Notes: generated from the sequence alone by a model not told the origin. A DNA stretch of 64,000 nucleotides from Deltaproteobacteria bacterium (GCA_029547185.1 JAKPPU010000056.1:62001-126000), one strand, 5' to 3'. Numbered from the stretch's first letter, positions 1 through 8,308 are shown. A program made the numbers and translations.

Positions 1-158
1 GTCCCTCCGATATAGTAGGGCAGGCCGCAGTTGGCAAAGGAGACGAACTCTCCCCTCTCGAAGATGATGATCCGCGCGTGCTCATCAAGCCTGCGGGCCC
101 GGGCAGCAGCGGTCGCTCCTCCGGCAACGCCGCCTATGATGATAAGCTTCGTACTCAT
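1..158 (-). CDS. CoA-disulfide reductase/NADH oxidase-like flavoprotein, N-terminal fragment
   Basis: This is the first 52 codons of a gene that runs off the left edge of the window. It begins at ATG 158, preceded on its own strand by GGAGAAGG. The sequence opens with a dinucleotide-binding strand and glycine loop (residues 5-17, IIIGGVAGGATAA) and then SFANCGLPYYIGG (residues 40-52), with Cys44 at the position of the redox-active cysteine of CoA-disulfide reductases and NADH oxidases of the class II pyridine nucleotide-disulfide family. Members use FAD and NAD(P)H in the cytoplasm to reduce CoA disulfide, polysulfide or oxygen. The substrate cannot be decided from the fragment. It is divergent from the chemoreceptor gene. 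Confidence 0.85.
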   Translation of the reverse strand, partial: MSTKLIIIGGVAGGATAAARARRLDEHARIIIFERGEFVSFANCGLPYYIGG

Positions 159-490
159 GCCTTCTCCTTTCTGTTTCTTATCACGGGACCGGCTCGATCC
201 CGCTTCCGTTACCTTCCTGAATACCAAGACATGATTTTATCACAATTCGATGAAAGCGACACAGGCATTGTCATTGCCTCGCGCGGGGCAGATTTGACGA
301 TACGCCTTTACGGACAGGCATGGGGGAATGGGCACGAGAGGCGCTATCTCTCCGTGATTGGGCCATGTCCTCGAGGAAAAGAACTTCGCTATGAATATAA
401 AGATTTGAAATCAGAGAACCGACAAACGAATCAGCACAAAGAATTTATGATGAGTGCATTTACTGCATGTGCATGGATAAGGGGAAATGC
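159..490. other. intergenic region between divergent genes
   Basis: This 332-bp gap between the flavoprotein and chemoreceptor genes has open frames but none with convincing protein-like features. A GG-N10-GC arrangement at 264-277 (AGGCATTGTCATTGCC) resembles a sigma-54 site on the + strand but lacks the T before GG. A match this loose is expected about twice by chance in a window of this size, so it is not called as a promoter. A TTGACG at about 295 has no good -10 partner. Confidence 0.5.
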
Positions 491-2152
491 ATGAAAGAAA
501 GTATGAAAATCCTGTTCCTTCGGCCGTTGATGTTTCAAGAGACCATACCCGTCGCTGTCCTCGTTCCCACCCTGGTGGTTTTTTTCATGTACGTCTCTGA
601 TGCAGTGATGGAGAATTTCCTCCTCGTGCTGATGCTCGCATCTGCCGCCGTGATCTGGGGCCTCATTCTGGGTTCCCTGACAAAATATTTCCTTGTCCGC
701 CCTGCCATCGAGGTCATGGAGAAGGAATCATGCTCGCTGGCCGAGGTCCAGCGAGCCGTACGCTGCGTATCAATGCTTCCTTCGGCAGAGGCAATCGTCA
801 TTTTCTTGAGGTTCGGTCTTTTCGGCAATCTCATTGCCGTAACGCCGGTCTACCTCAAGGGGTCCATAGGGATGCCCGTGTACCTGTTCGCGATAAATTC
901 ATTGATCATGATCGGTCTCTGGGCCATGCCGATTTTCTATCTTACTTCGGAAAACAGTCTGACCTCCTTCTATATGAACAGCAACCTCAGAGGGGTGCTG
1001 GACAGCGACATGCGTATGTTCAGAATGAGTCTCAGCAGAAAAACCCTGTTCACGATTCTTCTGATAGCCCTTCCCCCCCTTCTTCTCATTCTCGGCCTGC
1101 TGAATCTTTCCGTGGCGACCAATCTCGGGATAGACTCCCTCCATCTGGCGTTCATTGTTGTCCTCTGTGAGACCGCAGTGGTTACGGTCCTCTGCGGCTT
1201 TCTGCTCATGAGGAGCCTTTCTCTCTCGATAGGGAAGATGTCCTTCATGTTCAAGGACATGGCAAAGGGGCAGGGTGATCTCACCAGGCGGCTCCATGTA
1301 ACAGGGCTCAATGAGGTGGGAGAGCTCGCCTTCTGGTTCAATGAGTTCATGAATGATCTCGAGCAGATTGTGGGGCATGTCCGGGAAACCTCTCTTGAGC
1401 TTCACTACACCATTGAAGATGTAAATACCGGTTCCCAGGGACTCTCCCAGGCCACCCAGGAACAGGCGGCTACTGTGGAACAGATATCGGCATCCATCGA
1501 TGAGATGAACTCTTCGGTCAAGAGCAACTCCGAGCTCATCAATGAAGGGAAAGAGTCTTCGAGCGCCGTCACCGAGCTCATCGATCAGAACAAGCAGGTT
1601 TTTGCCGATCTCATGAGCGCTGTCCGAGAGATTTCCCTGGACTCCCGGAAGATCGGAGATATCGTATCGACCGTCAACGAAGTGGCCTTTCATACGAATC
1701 TCCTTGCACTGAATGCCTCGGTCGAGGCGGCCAGGGCGGGCGAGCACGGCAAGGGCTTTGCCGTGGTTGCAGGCGAGGTGAGAAATCTCGCCCAGCGGTC
1801 TGCCCAGGCTGCCGGTGAAATCAAGGCCCTCATTGAAGGGACTGTGAGCCGGATCAAGAACGGCGACGAGATGATGGAAAAGGCCTCCTCCTCCCTCGAG
1901 GAGCTCATGGCGCGCATGGAGTTCTTTTTCAGGATGATGGAGACGATCAGCACCTCCAGCATAGAGCAGAGGCAGAGCATCGGCGAGCTCTCAAGGGCCA
2001 TAACTCAGATAGACAGCTCCACTCAACAGAATGCATCAATGGTTCAGGAGCTGGCGGGCACTCTCGACAACCTTCGCGCCATGGCAGCCGTGCTCGCAGA
2101 GGATGTCAAGAAGTTCAAAACTTCCCGGCAGGAGGAAGTCCTGCAGGATTGA
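491..2152 (+). CDS. methyl-accepting chemotaxis protein with six predicted TM helices
   Basis: A chemoreceptor of about 553 residues that should signal to the CheA/CheW array at the inner membrane. Start at ATG 491 is preferred over 467 because AAGGGG lies just upstream. The N-terminal part has six hydrophobic stretches (about 19-38, 43-64, 99-121, 128-151, 185-208, 217-240) with only short loops, so there is no classical periplasmic ligand-binding domain. A HAMP domain follows (about 241-293), then the cytoplasmic coiled-coil signalling domain with the hairpin tip around 395-435 (NEVAFHTNLLALNASVEAAR). The gene stands alone; no che genes are in the window. The ligand is unknown, and the architecture suggests sensing in or near the membrane. 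Confidence 0.9.
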   Translation: MKESMKILFLRPLMFQETIPVAVLVPTLVVFFMYVSDAVMENFLLVLMLASAAVIWGLILGSLTKYFLVRPAIEVMEKESCSLAEVQRAVRCVSMLPSAEAIVIFLRFGLFGNLIAVTPVYLKGSIGMPVYLFAINSLIMIGLWAMPIFYLTSENSLTSFYMNSNLRGVLDSDMRMFRMSLSRKTLFTILLIALPPLLLILGLLNLSVATNLGIDSLHLAFIVVLCETAVVTVLCGFLLMRSLSLSIGKMSFMFKDMAKGQGDLTRRLHVTGLNEVGELAFWFNEFMNDLEQIVGHVRETSLELHYTIEDVNTGSQGLSQATQEQAATVEQISASIDEMNSSVKSNSELINEGKESSSAVTELIDQNKQVFADLMSAVREISLDSRKIGDIVSTVNEVAFHTNLLALNASVEAARAGEHGKGFAVVAGEVRNLAQRSAQAAGEIKALIEGTVSRIKNGDEMMEKASSSLEELMARMEFFFRMMETISTSSIEQRQSIGELSRAITQIDSSTQQNASMVQELAGTLDNLRAMAAVLAEDVKKFKTSRQEEVLQD

Positions 2153-2158
2153 AGCCTT

Positions 2159-2944
2159 TCAGATTTCGACCTTCCAAGCCCTGCTGCAGGCAGTGCGCCT
2201 TGCCGGACGCGGGTCGCAGTATCCCCACTTTTCGATATCCGTCGTGTATTGGGTAGTGGAAAGGAGCGTGCCCCGGCATACGCGTTCGGTATGGGGAGAG
2301 GCCTCCGTCTCCTTCTCCAGACGAATCTTCATCTCCTCCAATACCCATAAGGGGATGAGCGAGCGCTCGGACGGGTAGATATACCCAAAGAGAATGAGAT
2401 AGTTGTAGAGTATACGCCAGTCGGGGCCGAATCGCCTGAGGATCCGCTCCCAGTCCAAACAGCGGGCGCACTTGAGGATGATATGTGCAATGTCCGCACC
2501 GTCATAGCGGTCGCGTGTCATGATGAAGGACTTGGACCAGATCATCTCTTCGGGGGGGATGAGGTTCGCTGTAAGGTTGAGAAACCTGCCGTCGCGGGCA
2601 TGGGTAAACCACTCGTCGTCGACCATGGCAATCCCGTTGGCAGAGCCGAAGACGACATCCACCAGATTGTCGCCCTCGAACGCCTTGCCGAGCCAGACCT
2701 CATCAGTCAGTTCAGTCTTATAGTCGACATGTGCGAGCGCCTCGAGAATTTTCATGGCATCGCGAGGGTGGACGAAGACATCGAAGTCCTTGGTATCGCG
2801 TACAATCCCCGTGTAGCATCCGAGAGCATACGCACCCCCGGCAAGAAAGGGGATCTTCGAGTCCAGCAGGGTTATGAGCACCTGTTGGTAAAAGGCCCGC
2901 GTCTCCGGGGTGAGATACTTTTCATCCAATATGTATGGCTGCAT
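2159..2944 (-). CDS. nucleotidyltransferase-fold protein (MNT/AbiEii-like)
   Basis: 261 residues. The nucleotidyltransferase signature is complete: GG at 36-37, the D53-x-D55 pair in TKDFDVFV, and a third carboxylate D96 in NLVDVVFG. This matches the pol-beta-like superfamily that transfers NMPs to RNA, protein or small molecules. The C-terminal half is helical and carries no recognised domain. Start ATG 2944 has a strong AAGGAG upstream. It lies 48 bp downstream of a metallophosphoesterase on the same strand and is probably co-transcribed. Its 3' end faces the chemoreceptor gene 6 bp away. The substrate is not known. An antitoxin or toxin role like MNT or AbiEii is possible but there is no HEPN or AbiEi partner, and the partner seen is a phosphoesterase. 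Confidence 0.75.
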   Translation of the reverse strand: MQPYILDEKYLTPETRAFYQQVLITLLDSKIPFLAGGAYALGCYTGIVRDTKDFDVFVHPRDAMKILEALAHVDYKTELTDEVWLGKAFEGDNLVDVVFGSANGIAMVDDEWFTHARDGRFLNLTANLIPPEEMIWSKSFIMTRDRYDGADIAHIILKCARCLDWERILRRFGPDWRILYNYLILFGYIYPSERSLIPLWVLEEMKIRLEKETEASPHTERVCRGTLLSTTQYTTDIEKWGYCDPRPARRTACSRAWKVEI

Positions 2945-2992
2945 ATCTTCTCCTTGGAACGAGCCGGTATCGATCGAACCGGAGGTTGTGCA

Positions 2993-3742
2993 TCAGGTTG
3001 CGGGGTTCCGAACTTCCAGAAGGCGAAACGGCAGCTGCTCAGGGTATGCCTTCCGGAGCATGGGAAGGGACACGTTGTACACGGGTATGTTCTTCGATGT
3101 CTGTCCCTCGGGGCTGCCGTTGTGAGCATGGCCGTGGAATACTGCTGTAATGTCGAACCAGTTCAAGGGCTCCTCAAGTCGGCTCGATCCGAGAAAGGGA
3201 AAGATTTCGTGTGCCTCGCCCATGACGGTTGCCATGATAGGAGAATAGTGCATCAGCACGACGATCGGCATATCTCCCAGCCTCACCAGAGCTGACTCCA
3301 GCTTCAGCGCTTCGTCCACCGCCTCCTGCACGAATTGCTTGATGACATCTTCGCCCCAGGCCTCGAGCTGCAGCCTGCCGAATCCGCCGCAGAATCCCTT
3401 CACTCCGGCAAATCCGATCCCATGAACCTCGTACGTTTCACCGTCCAGCATGGTCACCCCTGCTTCGGAGAGGACCTGCCGGATCTCGTTATGATGGCCC
3501 ATCTCGAAATCATGGTTCCCCAGCACTCCGATTGTCGGGATCTTGATCGTGGTCATGAGCACCGTGGCGAGTATCTGGGCCTCTTCTATGAACCCCTTGG
3601 CCGACAGATCTCCGCACAGGAGAAGAACGTCCGCTGCCTCGTTTATCCGGGCAAACAGCGTATGGAGGACATCCCGGTTGGTCTTGTTGCAGTGGACATC
3701 GGCAACCGCGGCCACCCTCATCGTTTCATTCTTCATCGGCAT
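2993..3742 (-). CDS. calcineurin-like metallophosphoesterase
   Basis: About 249 residues with the full metal-ligand set of the calcineurin-like superfamily in order: D-x-H (ADVHC, D15/H17), GD (LLCGDLS), GNHD (VLGNHDFE), H (VLMHYSP) and GHAH (FHGHAHNG). It should hydrolyse phosphomonoesters or phosphodiesters using two metals in the cytoplasm. I place the start at ATG 3742 because AAGGGGAAGGA precedes it; upstream in-frame ATG 3778 or TTG 3793 would add 12-17 residues. It is the first gene of a two-gene unit with the downstream nucleotidyltransferase. The substrate is not predictable from sequence. The pairing suggests making and breaking of a nucleotide linkage, which is inference. Confidence 0.85.
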   Translation of the reverse strand: MPMKNETMRVAAVADVHCNKTNRDVLHTLFARINEAADVLLLCGDLSAKGFIEEAQILATVLMTTIKIPTIGVLGNHDFEMGHHNEIRQVLSEAGVTMLDGETYEVHGIGFAGVKGFCGGFGRLQLEAWGEDVIKQFVQEAVDEALKLESALVRLGDMPIVVLMHYSPIMATVMGEAHEIFPFLGSSRLEEPLNWFDITAVFHGHAHNGSPEGQTSKNIPVYNVSLPMLRKAYPEQLPFRLLEVRNPAT

Positions 3743-3939
3743 CGCTTCCTTCCCCTTTTCTTGGATTTCAGACAGCATCGCTCCCTGCTTCAAGGATTGA
3801 AGGTCAATGCTCTCACATAGGATATGGTAGGATTTTTTCGCAGCATATCCAGCAGGCGAAGGGAAACACGTCAGTTCAAAACGTTTTCCCGGCGATGAGC
3901 GAGGGATGTCCGGAAAAGGTAAAGGTCAATTCAGGCAGG

Positions 3940-4926
3940 TCATGCTTCGCGAAGGCCGAGCCTGCCCCTTCCGAGCAGATCATGGAGGTGGATCACCCCG
4001 AGTAGTTCATCCGATTCATCCGAGACGACGAGCGAGGTGATCTGATACTTCTCCATCGTGTCGAGGGCATCGAGCGCGAGCTTGCCGCTCGATATCCTCT
4101 TGGGATTGGGGCTCATGATGTCTCTTGCCGTGAGACCCTGCAGCTTGTCGCCCCATTTGAGGAGCACCCTCCGCAGGTCGCCGTCGGTGACGATGCCTTC
4201 GATCTTCGAGACGCTGCCCACGAGGGTGAATCCGAGGGATTTGTCCGTCATCTCGACGATCACTTCCGAAAGAGGCCGTGACGGATCCACGAGAGGAATG
4301 CGGTCTCCGGTGATCATGACCTGGGATATCCTGGACATGAGCTGCTTGCCGAGCTCGCCTGCGGGGTGAATGAGCTTGAACGAATCACGATCGAACCCCT
4401 TGATGTGAGAGAGAACGACCGCGAGGGCATCGCCGAGGGCGAGCTGGGCCGTCGTCGAGGCAGTCGGGGCGAGGCCGAGGTTGCAGGCCTCCCGCGTTAC
4501 GGAGCAGGAGAGGACGATATCCGCCTGGTGGGCGAGCGGAGAGTCTTTCCCCCCGGTTATCGCAATAATGGGAATGTGCAGGCTCTTGAGCGGCGGGAGG
4601 AGGTTCAGGATCTCGTGCGTCGTCCCGCTGTTGGAGAGCATGACGGCTGCATCCTGGGGCATGATGGTCCCGAGGTCGCCGTGGAGGCCGTCCACGGGGT
4701 GCATGAACATGGCAGGGGTTCCTATGCTCACCATGGTGGATGCAATCTTCCGGGCAATGATGCCTGATTTCCCGACACCGGTGAGGATCACCTTTCCTTT
4801 AAGACCGGCTATGAGCTCGACTGCCTGTGCAAAGGCTTCGCCCATCTGTTCGATGACTCCCTCGAGGCCTTCTATCTCCGTTCTGACGGCCTCTCTGCCC
4901 AACCGGATGATCTCGCTCGCATTCAT
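3940..4926 (-). CDS. kdsD: D-arabinose 5-phosphate isomerase (KpsF/KdsD/GutQ family)
   Basis: 328 residues. It interconverts ribulose 5-phosphate and arabinose 5-phosphate, the first step toward Kdo for LPS. A SIS sugar-isomerase domain occupies roughly residues 35-180 (VGKSG, MLSNSGTT, LAPTASTTAQLALGDALA), followed by two CBS repeats (about 205-325), the usual architecture and length. The motif HPVDGLHGDLGTI replaces the common HPxEAxHGDLG form but keeps the H-G-D-L-G core. It overlaps the upstream rimO by 4 bp (ATGA) and is the last gene of the response regulator-glgC-rimO-kdsD operon. kdsA and kdsC for the next Kdo steps are at the far end of the window. Confidence 0.93.
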   Translation of the reverse strand: MNASEIIRLGREAVRTEIEGLEGVIEQMGEAFAQAVELIAGLKGKVILTGVGKSGIIARKIASTMVSIGTPAMFMHPVDGLHGDLGTIMPQDAAVMLSNSGTTHEILNLLPPLKSLHIPIIAITGGKDSPLAHQADIVLSCSVTREACNLGLAPTASTTAQLALGDALAVVLSHIKGFDRDSFKLIHPAGELGKQLMSRISQVMITGDRIPLVDPSRPLSEVIVEMTDKSLGFTLVGSVSKIEGIVTDGDLRRVLLKWGDKLQGLTARDIMSPNPKRISSGKLALDALDTMEKYQITSLVVSDESDELLGVIHLHDLLGRGRLGLREA

Positions 4927-6209
4927 ACGATTCTCCCAACCAGATCGTACTCCATTGTGTCGGTTATCTCAACCTCTGAAAGTGAACCGAAAGAGGCGGA
5001 GCCGTCATTGATGATCACCAGGCCGTCGACCTCGGGGGCCTGGAATTCGGACCTGCCTACAAGGAGGAGATCGGTCTCGGGATGACGGCCTTCCACGAGC
5101 ACGGGTAGCCGTCTGCCCAGGAGAGACCGGAGCCTTTTCCGGGAGATATCCTGCTGGATCTCCATGATCCGCTGTCTGCGGGCCTCTTTGATTTCCCGGG
5201 GCAGGGGATCGTTCATGGTCGAGCTCACGGTGCCCTCTTCAGGCGAATAGGCGAATGTGCCGAGGTGATCGATATACCCTTGCCGGACGAAATCTTCGAG
5301 CTCTGCAAACGCCTCGTCGTCCTCTCCCGGATGCCCGACCATGATCGTTGACCGGACCCAGACATCCGCCGCCCTCGATTTCAAGAGATCGAAGGCTTTG
5401 CGGACCGCATCCGACCCCCCTTTGCGGCCCATGGCTTTCAATACCTGCGGCGATACGTGCTGGATCGGCAGGTCGATGTACGGCACGATCTTCTGATTGT
5501 CCGCCATGATTTCGACGAGGGACTCCGTCGTGGTGGCAGGGTGCATGTACATGAGCCTGATCCATGCAATCTCGTCGATGAGCGAGATTTTCTCTATGAG
5601 GTCCTCCAGACGGATGCCGTCAGCCGTATCGGGGCCATAGCTGCCGAGGTCTTGGGCCACGAGGATGACTTCCCTGACCCCTCGAGAGGCGAGGTCCCGG
5701 CATTCATCGACGATCTCCCCATGCGGTTTGCTGACGAGAGGGCCTCTGATACCGGGGATGAGGCAGTAATTGCATAGGTTCGAGCATCCTTCGCTCACCT
5801 TGACATAGGCGTACGGCCTTGTCGTGGTGTATGATCTCCTCACCACGCCCGAAAAGCAGGCTTTCAGGTATCTCGTTCCCGATTGCAGGGCAGAGGCCAA
5901 GCCATCATAGGTGCCGGGCGCCGCGAAGAGAGTGATCTCCGGCATCTCGCGCAGGAGCTCGTCTCCATACCTGCTCACGAGGCATCCTGTACAGACGACC
6001 TGTCTGCCCTGGCCTGTGAATCCGAGCATGGTCTCGATGGATTCCTCCACGGCTTCCGTGAGGAAGGCGCAGGTATTTACCACCACGGTGTCTGCATGGG
6101 CAGGATCGGAGACGATCGTGTATCCTGCTTTTTCGAGCTGTTCGAGGATGAATTCGGAGTCCACGAGGTTCTTCGGACATCCGAGGCTTACCAGGGCGAT
6201 GCGTTTCAT
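4923..6209 (-). CDS. rimO: ribosomal protein S12 methylthiotransferase RimO
   Basis: 428 residues, the normal length. RimO is a radical SAM enzyme that methylthiolates an aspartate of ribosomal protein S12. The N-terminal UPF0004 domain carries Cys11, Cys47 and Cys76 for the auxiliary cluster. The radical SAM CxxxCxxC is Cys142, Cys146, Cys149 (EGCSNLCNYC). A C-terminal TRAM domain follows (about 360-428). The opening MKRIALVSLGCPKNLVDSE is diagnostic of RimO rather than MiaB. It lies 9 bp after glgC and overlaps kdsD by 4 bp, so its translation is probably coupled to kdsD. Confidence 0.95.
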   Translation of the reverse strand: MKRIALVSLGCPKNLVDSEFILEQLEKAGYTIVSDPAHADTVVVNTCAFLTEAVEESIETMLGFTGQGRQVVCTGCLVSRYGDELLREMPEITLFAAPGTYDGLASALQSGTRYLKACFSGVVRRSYTTTRPYAYVKVSEGCSNLCNYCLIPGIRGPLVSKPHGEIVDECRDLASRGVREVILVAQDLGSYGPDTADGIRLEDLIEKISLIDEIAWIRLMYMHPATTTESLVEIMADNQKIVPYIDLPIQHVSPQVLKAMGRKGGSDAVRKAFDLLKSRAADVWVRSTIMVGHPGEDDEAFAELEDFVRQGYIDHLGTFAYSPEEGTVSSTMNDPLPREIKEARRQRIMEIQQDISRKRLRSLLGRRLPVLVEGRHPETDLLLVGRSEFQAPEVDGLVIINDGSASFGSLSEVEITDTMEYDLVGRIV

Positions 6210-6218
6210 GGAGCGTTT

Positions 6219-7451
6219 TTACTCAAAGGCGGTGAACTTGGGAATAACGACGATTCCGCTCGGGGATATATCGTACTTTTTGCGGTCTTCTTCGAGGTCA
6301 TACCCGATGGTTGTATTCGGTGGGATCTTTACATACTTGTCGATGATCGCATTTTTTATCCTGCAGTTTCTCCCCACGGAAACCCCTTCCATGAGGACGG
6401 AATCGAGCACTTCGGCATAGCTGTTGACTCTCACATTGGGAGAGATGATGGTTCGGGAGACCTTGCCTCCGGAAATGATCGCTCCGTTACAGATGATGGA
6501 ATCGAGCACCGTCCCGATGCGCCTGCCGTCGTCGCCGCCCGAAAAGACCATCTTGGCGGGCGGATACGGGCTGTACACGGTGTGGATAGGCCACGTCGGG
6601 TCATAGAGATTGCACTGGGGCGTAACGGATACGAGGTCCATATGGGCCTCGTAGTAGGCATCGAGAGTGCCGATGTCTCTCCAGTAGGAATTCCCGCCGA
6701 TCCCTCTGAAATTGTAGGCAATTACCTTGTTGCCGCCCTGGACCATCTTGGGGATGATATCCTTGCCGAAGTCGTGGGAGCTGTCTTTCCTCTTGGCGTC
6801 CTCGATGAGCTGCATGATGAGGGTTTCGGTATTGAACGCATAGATCCCCATGGAAACGAGGACCTTCGTCGGATCATGGGGCATGGTGACCGGATTTTCC
6901 TTGGGCTTTTCCTGAAAGCCGATCACCTCCATGTTCCGGTCCGCCATGATGATCCCGAACTCCGAGGCTGTCTCCACCGGCATGGGGACCACGCCGATGG
7001 TGATGTCCGCACGGTTTTCCACATGGTGTTTCAGCATGTGGGCGTAGTTCATCCGGTAGATGTGGTCTCCGGAGAGGATGAGCGTATAGGGGAGCCTGTC
7101 CTGCTGGAGGGTGTAGATGTTCTGGAAGACGGCATCGGCGGTCCCCTCGTACCAGGAGCTTCCGATGCGCTGCTGGGCGGGGATATTGTAGATGAACTCC
7201 CCGAGAGGATACGAGAAGAACGAGAGCCATCCCCGCTGGATATGCCTGTCGAGGGAATGGGACTTGTACTGGGAAAGAACATAGATCTTCGTCAGGCCGG
7301 AATTGACGCAGTTTGACAGGGTGAAGTCGATGATTCTGTACATCCCCCCGAAAGGAACCGCGGGCTTGGCGCGGTCCTTCGTCAAGGGGTAGAGTCTTTC
7401 GCCCTTTCCCCCGGCAAGAATGATAACGTCTACGTCACTGATTCGAGGCAT
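6219..7451 (-). CDS. glgC: glucose-1-phosphate adenylyltransferase
   Basis: 410 residues. It makes ADP-glucose from glucose 1-phosphate and ATP for glycogen or related alpha-glucan synthesis. The nucleotidyltransferase domain begins ILAGGKGERLYPLTKDRAKP (from residue 11) and contains the glucose-phosphate site region (EFGIIMADRNMEV, GFQEKP). The C-terminal left-handed beta-helix (about 300-400) has the hexapeptide-like repeats of the allosteric domain. The stop of the preceding response regulator and this ATG share one base (TAATG), so the two are translationally coupled. No glgA or other glycogen gene is in the window. Confidence 0.93.
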   Translation of the reverse strand: MPRISDVDVIILAGGKGERLYPLTKDRAKPAVPFGGMYRIIDFTLSNCVNSGLTKIYVLSQYKSHSLDRHIQRGWLSFFSYPLGEFIYNIPAQQRIGSSWYEGTADAVFQNIYTLQQDRLPYTLILSGDHIYRMNYAHMLKHHVENRADITIGVVPMPVETASEFGIIMADRNMEVIGFQEKPKENPVTMPHDPTKVLVSMGIYAFNTETLIMQLIEDAKRKDSSHDFGKDIIPKMVQGGNKVIAYNFRGIGGNSYWRDIGTLDAYYEAHMDLVSVTPQCNLYDPTWPIHTVYSPYPPAKMVFSGGDDGRRIGTVLDSIICNGAIISGGKVSRTIISPNVRVNSYAEVLDSVLMEGVSVGRNCRIKNAIIDKYVKIPPNTTIGYDLEEDRKKYDISPSGIVVIPKFTAFE

Positions 7452-7813
7452 TATTCACCGATGAGTTCTTTAATCGTTTCTTTGAGCTTCGTCAAGTCAT
7501 GCGATTTTTCGATATAGGCATCGGCTGCCATGACCATCACATCATTGCGGTAGCTCGAGTATGCGGTATGGATGATAATCGGCGTGTTCTGCCGCGATTT
7601 GATGATATGGCCCATGGTTTCAAATCCGTTCATCCTGGGCATACGGAGATCGAGGATGATGAGATCGGGCTTCTCGCCGTTTTTTCCCTCGAGGTAGGAA
7701 AGCGCTTCCTTTCCGTCGGAAACGACATCGATCGAATACCCGTCTTCTTGAAGCTCTTCCTCAAGAAGCCGTTGGATATTTTTGTCGTCTTCCACCAGGA
7801 GAATGCGTTTCAT
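7451..7813 (-). CDS. single-domain response regulator
   Basis: 120 residues: a stand-alone CheY-like receiver with no output domain. The acidic pocket (E8, D9, D10), phospho-acceptor Asp55 (LIILDLRMP), switch Thr83 and Lys103 are all present, so it should be phosphorylated normally. It is the first gene of the operon with glgC, rimO and kdsD and shares a base with the glgC start. No histidine kinase is nearby. No Shine-Dalgarno sequence precedes ATG 7813, and the promoter predicted at 7822-7850 would start transcription within a few bases of the ATG. It presumably acts by protein contact. Confidence 0.92.
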   Translation of the reverse strand: MKRILLVEDDKNIQRLLEEELQEDGYSIDVVSDGKEALSYLEGKNGEKPDLIILDLRMPRMNGFETMGHIIKSRQNTPIIIHTAYSSYRNDVMVMAADAYIEKSHDLTKLKETIKELIGE

Positions 7814-7821
7814 AGGGAATA

Positions 7822-7850
7822 ATAATAATGTCGGGCAAACTATAAGTCAA
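7822..7850 (-). promoter_or_regulatory. sigma-70 promoter of the response regulator-glgC-rimO-kdsD operon
   Basis: On the minus strand the -35 is TTGACT (7850-7845) and the -10 is TATTAT (7827-7822), separated by exactly 17 bp. A start site about 7 bases after the -10 falls near 7815, only a couple of bases before ATG 7813, so the transcript is probably leaderless or nearly so. Confidence 0.65.
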
Positions 7851-7891
7851 ATTAATATACGGAAATCTTTACTGGAAAGTCAGTTAGATAT

Positions 7892-7911
7892 AAAAAAGCA
7901 GCCTGCCGCTT
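7892..7911 (-). terminator. rho-independent terminator after exbD
   Basis: On the minus strand, just after the exbD stop, AAGCGG-CAGG-CTGCTT forms a six-pair stem (one G-U) and runs into a T tract of six. It would separate exbB-exbD transcripts from the downstream operon promoter. Confidence 0.6.
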
Positions 7912-7915
7912 CCCC

Positions 7916-8308
7916 CTAGTCCTTAAGAGGCTTGGTCGCAAGGGAAATCCGTTCGTGACCGGAAGACCTGAGGATGTCGAGCAGGTTTATGACCTTGACA
8001 TAGGGGATATCTCGTGATGCAAGGACGACGATGTCCTTATCGATCGGCAACGATTTGACGGTGTCTTCCGGTGAGCTCACGCCGTTGACGAAGATGCCCC
8101 GGGAGGAAACTGCCACCGAGATTGCCTCTTTGGTGAGCGATTGCCCGCTGCTCGAGCTGGGAAGATTCACCTCGCTCACCTTCAGGGGAGACCCCAAGGT
8201 GAGCAGGAAGAAGATCTGGAGGAGGAACATCACATCCACGAGGGGAGTGACGTCAAATCCCGAGGATTTCCTGTCCCTTCTTCTCTTTCTGAACCTCATG
8301 ATCCTCAC
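7916..8308 (-). CDS. exbD: ExbD/TolR family biopolymer transport protein
   Basis: 130 residues. A basic cytoplasmic N-terminus (RKRRRDRK) precedes a single TM helix (about 21-41) containing the conserved aspartate of the family (FDVTPLVDVMFLL), then a periplasmic domain. With ExbB it forms the inner-membrane proton channel that powers TonB- or Tol-type transport across the envelope. It starts inside the 3' end of exbB (overlap of about 47-56 bp depending on which of ATG 8308 or 8299 is used). No tonB or tolAB gene is near, so the ExbD/TolR choice rests on general similarity. Confidence 0.88.
   Translation of the reverse strand: MRIMRFRKRRRDRKSSGFDVTPLVDVMFLLQIFFLLTLGSPLKVSEVNLPSSSSGQSLTKEAISVAVSSRGIFVNGVSSPEDTVKSLPIDKDIVVLASRDIPYVKVINLLDILRSSGHERISLATKPLKD

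Noticed and set aside
264-277. sigma-54-like GG-N10-GC upstream of the chemoreceptor gene
   Set aside because: Only eight core bases match and the T before GG is missing; about two such matches are expected by chance.
899-1747. 282-codon minus-strand open frame
   Set aside because: Antisense to the chemoreceptor, which shows HAMP and MCP motifs in the + frame.
2159-3742. classical toxin-antitoxin interpretation of the phosphoesterase/nucleotidyltransferase pair
   Set aside because: No HEPN, AbiEi or other known cognate partner is present and both proteins look like full-size enzymes.
5883-7316. 477-codon open frame on the + strand
   Set aside because: Shadow of rimO and glgC; low-complexity His/Asp/Gly-rich translation with no family character.
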